Shown here: positions 4,701-6,547 of the stretch, piece after piece | Layout of the letters: each line of letters starts with the position of its first letter | Numbering within the stretch: position 1 is the first letter of the stretch | NCBI GenBank assembly: GCA_010671965.1 | Contig: JAAHIC010000262.1 | Coordinates: 1-6,547, forward strand | DNA from: Leptolyngbya sp. SIO4C5 | Lineage (GTDB): Bacteria > Cyanobacteriota > Cyanobacteriia > Phormidesmidales > Phormidesmidaceae | Length of the DNA: 6,547 nt | Reading direction: 5' to 3' | Made by a program: the position numbers and the translations under genes | The notes under the pieces: model-generated | Told to the model about the DNA's origin: nothing | Databases searched by the model: none | What the model saw: only the letters and a program-made list of their open reading frames with translations

Positions 4701-6377
4701 TTAGAAGGGCTGAAGATTTACTGAAAAATGGAAACCATCTTCCTGAAGTGAACTTCCTTCATCCTCAGGTGAAATCAGGGGCAGACCGTAATCCAAACGA
4801 ACATCAAGGCCATCTGCGGGTTGCCATCGTAGCCCTAGACCAAGACTCAATAGAAACGCCGGGTCTGGATTGGGAGATTGGTTATTCCAACCGCCACCAG
4901 CGTCAATAAACGGTGCAAGCTGTAAATCATTTGCTATGGGAAAACGAAATTCTGTCGAAGCTGTAATCGCGTTATCGGTGACAATTTGATTCTGAATATA
5001 GCCGCGCACTGTATCAATACCGCCTACGCTGAAACGCTCTAGCGGTAATAGCGAATCCGGTGTCAGTTGAGCATTAATGCGCGTGACGAGTAGCGTCTGA
5101 GGTGAGAGCTGCTCTACCCATTGAAACTGACCCAGCCAGGCAAAGAAATGTCCATCTGTGCCAGTTGTATTGACAGTGGCGTCAAAAATATCTAAACCAA
5201 AGCTAAATTGCGATCGCGCGGCTATGACTGAGTTAACGTCTCTGTTTACCCATTCCTGAGCAAGTCGCAGCGCGCGCACCCGAGATACGCCATTTTCAGG
5301 GCCGATTGAGAAGGAAAACGGAATGTCGTCTAGGATGAAGCTGCGGCTATCACGAAAATCAAAGCCGAAACTTAGGGCAAACTCACTGGTTAGTGAGCGC
5401 GCAAGCGGTTGCCGAAAATTGACAGAAAAAGTTTCGCTGTTGCTACGAATACCAGCATCTCTAAACTGCGATGTAACAATTTCGCTTCTAGCGTTATCGT
5501 AGCGAAGCTGGAGCGTACCATCTGAGCTATTAACCGGGATGGTATAGCTCACATCATAGCTGTTGAGTCCTTCAGTTAAGGCATAGCCTAAGCTAAGGCG
5601 ATCGCCAAAGCCTAGTATGTTTAAATGGCTTACGGTAGCATTCCCCTGGTGAGAGCCAATGCTGGGGGCGCGGTAGTTGTTTGTCCTAAAGTTGGCTACA
5701 AAGGGTTCAGCTTCAACTAAATCAAGAATTAGTAGGTTTTGTCCTGGCCTACTACCCGCGGTGAGTTCTGCGTCTACATTCTGCAGCAGTGGATCAACTT
5801 GCAGAATCTGTAACACTTCTTCTAGTCGTTGCACATTCAGCGGCGGTTCAATGGCACGGGTAAGGCGATCGCGCACATAGCTTTCTCGCAAGCGCGTCAG
5901 GCCATTGATCTGAATCTGTTCGACGTAGCCTTCGACGATCTGAATTTGAACGATACCATCATTTAAGATCTGGTTAATTGGGATAAAAGCTCCTGAAGAG
6001 ATGTAGCCATTATCTAAGTACAGGCGGGTGATACGGGTTCTCAGCTCCAACAAGGCATCAAAAGTGATTTCCCTCCCTTCTAGCGGCTCCACTAAAGCTT
6101 TGATCTCAGTGTCAAATAGGGTATTGCCTACCACCTGGATATCTTCTACGAAGAAAAGGACAGGTGGAGAGTCTTCTGGCGTAGAGACTGAAGGAGGTCT
6201 GTCTAGCTCAAGGGGTTCATCCGGTTGGGGCGGTAGTTCCGGCAGAGGTTCGAGTGGCTCAATGGGTAAAGCGCTGGGATCAATGACAGGTGTGTTGGGA
6301 ATGGGCTGAGCTTGGGCAGATAGTGTGAAAAGAGGAATGATCACAATTGACCATAAGCGATATAGGGCTTTTTTCAT
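4701..6377 (-). CDS. TpsB/ShlB-family two-partner-secretion outer-membrane transporter
   Basis: A 558-residue outer-membrane protein that should translocate a large TpsA exoprotein across the outer membrane. I start it at ATG 6377-6375, because MKKALYRLW begins a clean signal peptide (hydrophobic 8-20, cleavage after AQA at 23); extending to the TTG at 6428 adds 17 residues that break the signal peptide. A Pro-rich, acidic linker (25-72, 17 prolines) leads to a ShlB-type POTRA domain (about 74-170) with VVGNTLF, YLDNGYISSGAFIP and VEGYVEQIQING. A beta-barrel follows (about 210-558) with NILGFGDRLSL, the conserved VRGY motif (457-460, barrel loop 6 of the Omp85/TpsB superfamily), FIDAGGGW (490-497) and a last strand FHFSVNLQPF ending in Phe. 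Length and order are those of FhaC/ShlB relatives. Substrate specificity (haemolysin, adhesin or haem uptake) cannot be told. No TpsA gene is in the window. The family call is firm. Confidence 0.93.
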   Translation of the reverse strand: MKKALYRLWSIVIIPLFTLSAQAQPIPNTPVIDPSALPIEPLEPLPELPPQPDEPLELDRPPSVSTPEDSPPVLFFVEDIQVVGNTLFDTEIKALVEPLEGREITFDALLELRTRITRLYLDNGYISSGAFIPINQILNDGIVQIQIVEGYVEQIQINGLTRLRESYVRDRLTRAIEPPLNVQRLEEVLQILQVDPLLQNVDAELTAGSRPGQNLLILDLVEAEPFVANFRTNNYRAPSIGSHQGNATVSHLNILGFGDRLSLGYALTEGLNSYDVSYTIPVNSSDGTLQLRYDNARSEIVTSQFRDAGIRSNSETFSVNFRQPLARSLTSEFALSFGFDFRDSRSFILDDIPFSFSIGPENGVSRVRALRLAQEWVNRDVNSVIAARSQFSFGLDIFDATVNTTGTDGHFFAWLGQFQWVEQLSPQTLLVTRINAQLTPDSLLPLERFSVGGIDTVRGYIQNQIVTDNAITASTEFRFPIANDLQLAPFIDAGGGWNNQSPNPDPAFLLSLGLGLRWQPADGLDVRLDYGLPLISPEDEGSSLQEDGFHFSVNLQPF

Positions 6378-6403
6378 GAGGGCCGTGTTCGAAGATGAAA
6401 GCA

Positions 6404-6430
6404 GGTTGTGCAGGTAGTTAGTGCACAACC
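6404..6430 (-). promoter_or_regulatory. 9-bp perfect dyad upstream of the transporter gene
   Basis: GGTTGTGCA (6404-6412) and TGCACAACC (6422-6430) are exact inverses with a 9-base spacer. The element sits 26 bases before the chosen ATG. As RNA it gives a GC-containing 9-bp hairpin with a 9-base loop in the 5' leader; as DNA it could be an operator for a dimeric regulator, possibly the response regulator encoded downstream. The latter two roles are guesses. Confidence 0.45.
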
Positions 6431-6469
6431 GTTAGAATCAAGTATCCTCTGCGAAATAATGCCTTGCTT

Positions 6470-6487
6470 TACATAAAACTACATAAA
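6470..6487 (-). promoter_or_regulatory. Direct repeat TACATAAA spaced by one helical turn
   Basis: TACATAAA occurs at 6470-6477 and again at 6480-6487 (on the minus strand TTTATGTA twice), a period of 10 bases. Two identical words on the same face of the helix, about 100 bases before the transporter ATG, suit a tandem binding site for a regulator of the LuxR/NarL or OmpR kind. The region also offers AT-rich -10-like words, but I could not fix a -35/-10 pair. Confidence 0.35.
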
Positions 6488-6503
6488 TACTGGCGGTTAG
6501 ACG

Positions 6504-6518
6504 CAGTTTTTTTAACTG
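6504..6518. repeat. Dyad CAGTT-T5-AACTG
   Basis: CAGTT (6504-6508) and AACTG (6514-6518) flank five T residues. It may be an operator half-site pair or a weak hairpin at the end of a plus-strand or neighbouring transcript. The stem is too short to call a terminator. The rest of 6431-6547 contains no gene. Confidence 0.25.
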
Positions 6519-6547
6519 AGGGACTTCTTCGTAGAAAGTTTTGAGGG

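Noticed and set aside
4417..4724. Plus-strand small open frames in the gap before the degenerate kinase
   Set aside because: They run through intergenic repeats and the transporter's end, show no ribosome-binding site and have no recognisable composition.
6028..6309. Plus-strand open frame of 93 codons rich in Gly/Ser
   Set aside because: It is antisense to the POTRA and Pro-rich linker region of the transporter; the Gly/Ser bias is just the complement of Pro and Glu codons.
6378..6428. N-terminal extension of the transporter to a TTG codon at 6428
   Set aside because: The 17 added residues precede a complete signal peptide that starts at ATG 6377, and the extension runs through the 9-bp dyad, so it is more likely leader.

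Overview
The window almost certainly comes from a cyanobacterium. The octamer GCGATCGC (HIP1, the highly iterated palindrome of many cyanobacterial genomes) occurs about sixteen times by eye, for example at 400-407, 948-955, 984-991 and 4486-4493. The gene content also fits: a CHASE2 sensor kinase, a DUF928 protein and a TpsB/ShlB-type outer-membrane transporter, a set I recall as typical of cyanobacteria. I cannot name the genus. Base composition is moderately GC-rich in the regulatory genes, lower in the transporter gene, and very AT-rich in the first ~230 bases.

All five convincing genes lie on the minus strand, so the biological order runs from right to left. First is a TpsB two-partner-secretion transporter (6377 to 4701). 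A 228-base intergenic stretch follows, holding AT-rich repeats, a cyanobacterial-type small repeat and a potential alternative-hairpin leader. Next is a short membrane-anchored protein that looks like a degenerate histidine-kinase core (4472 to 3777), then a NarL/LuxR-type response regulator (3716 to 3069), a full CHASE2 sensor histidine kinase 11 bases downstream (3057 to 1195), and a secreted DUF928 protein (1103 to 258). Beyond it lies a 59-bp perfect inverted repeat with a 6-base loop at the left edge.

The likely story is an envelope or surface-secretion module under two-component control. The CHASE2 kinase reads an unknown extracytoplasmic cue and should phosphorylate the response regulator. 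The degenerate kinase may modulate that pair. TpsB would export a large exoprotein (TpsA), which is not in this window, and DUF928 would act in the periplasm or outside the cell. That the module acts as one system is inferred from gene order and strand only.

The observations most worth checking are the apparent pseudokinase (Arg at the phospho-acceptor His position, ATP-site Asn and Asp replaced), the switch-like repeats just before its start codon, and the very long perfect palindrome. No tRNA, rRNA, CRISPR array or transposase gene was seen, and no stretch longer than 300 bases lacks a gene.
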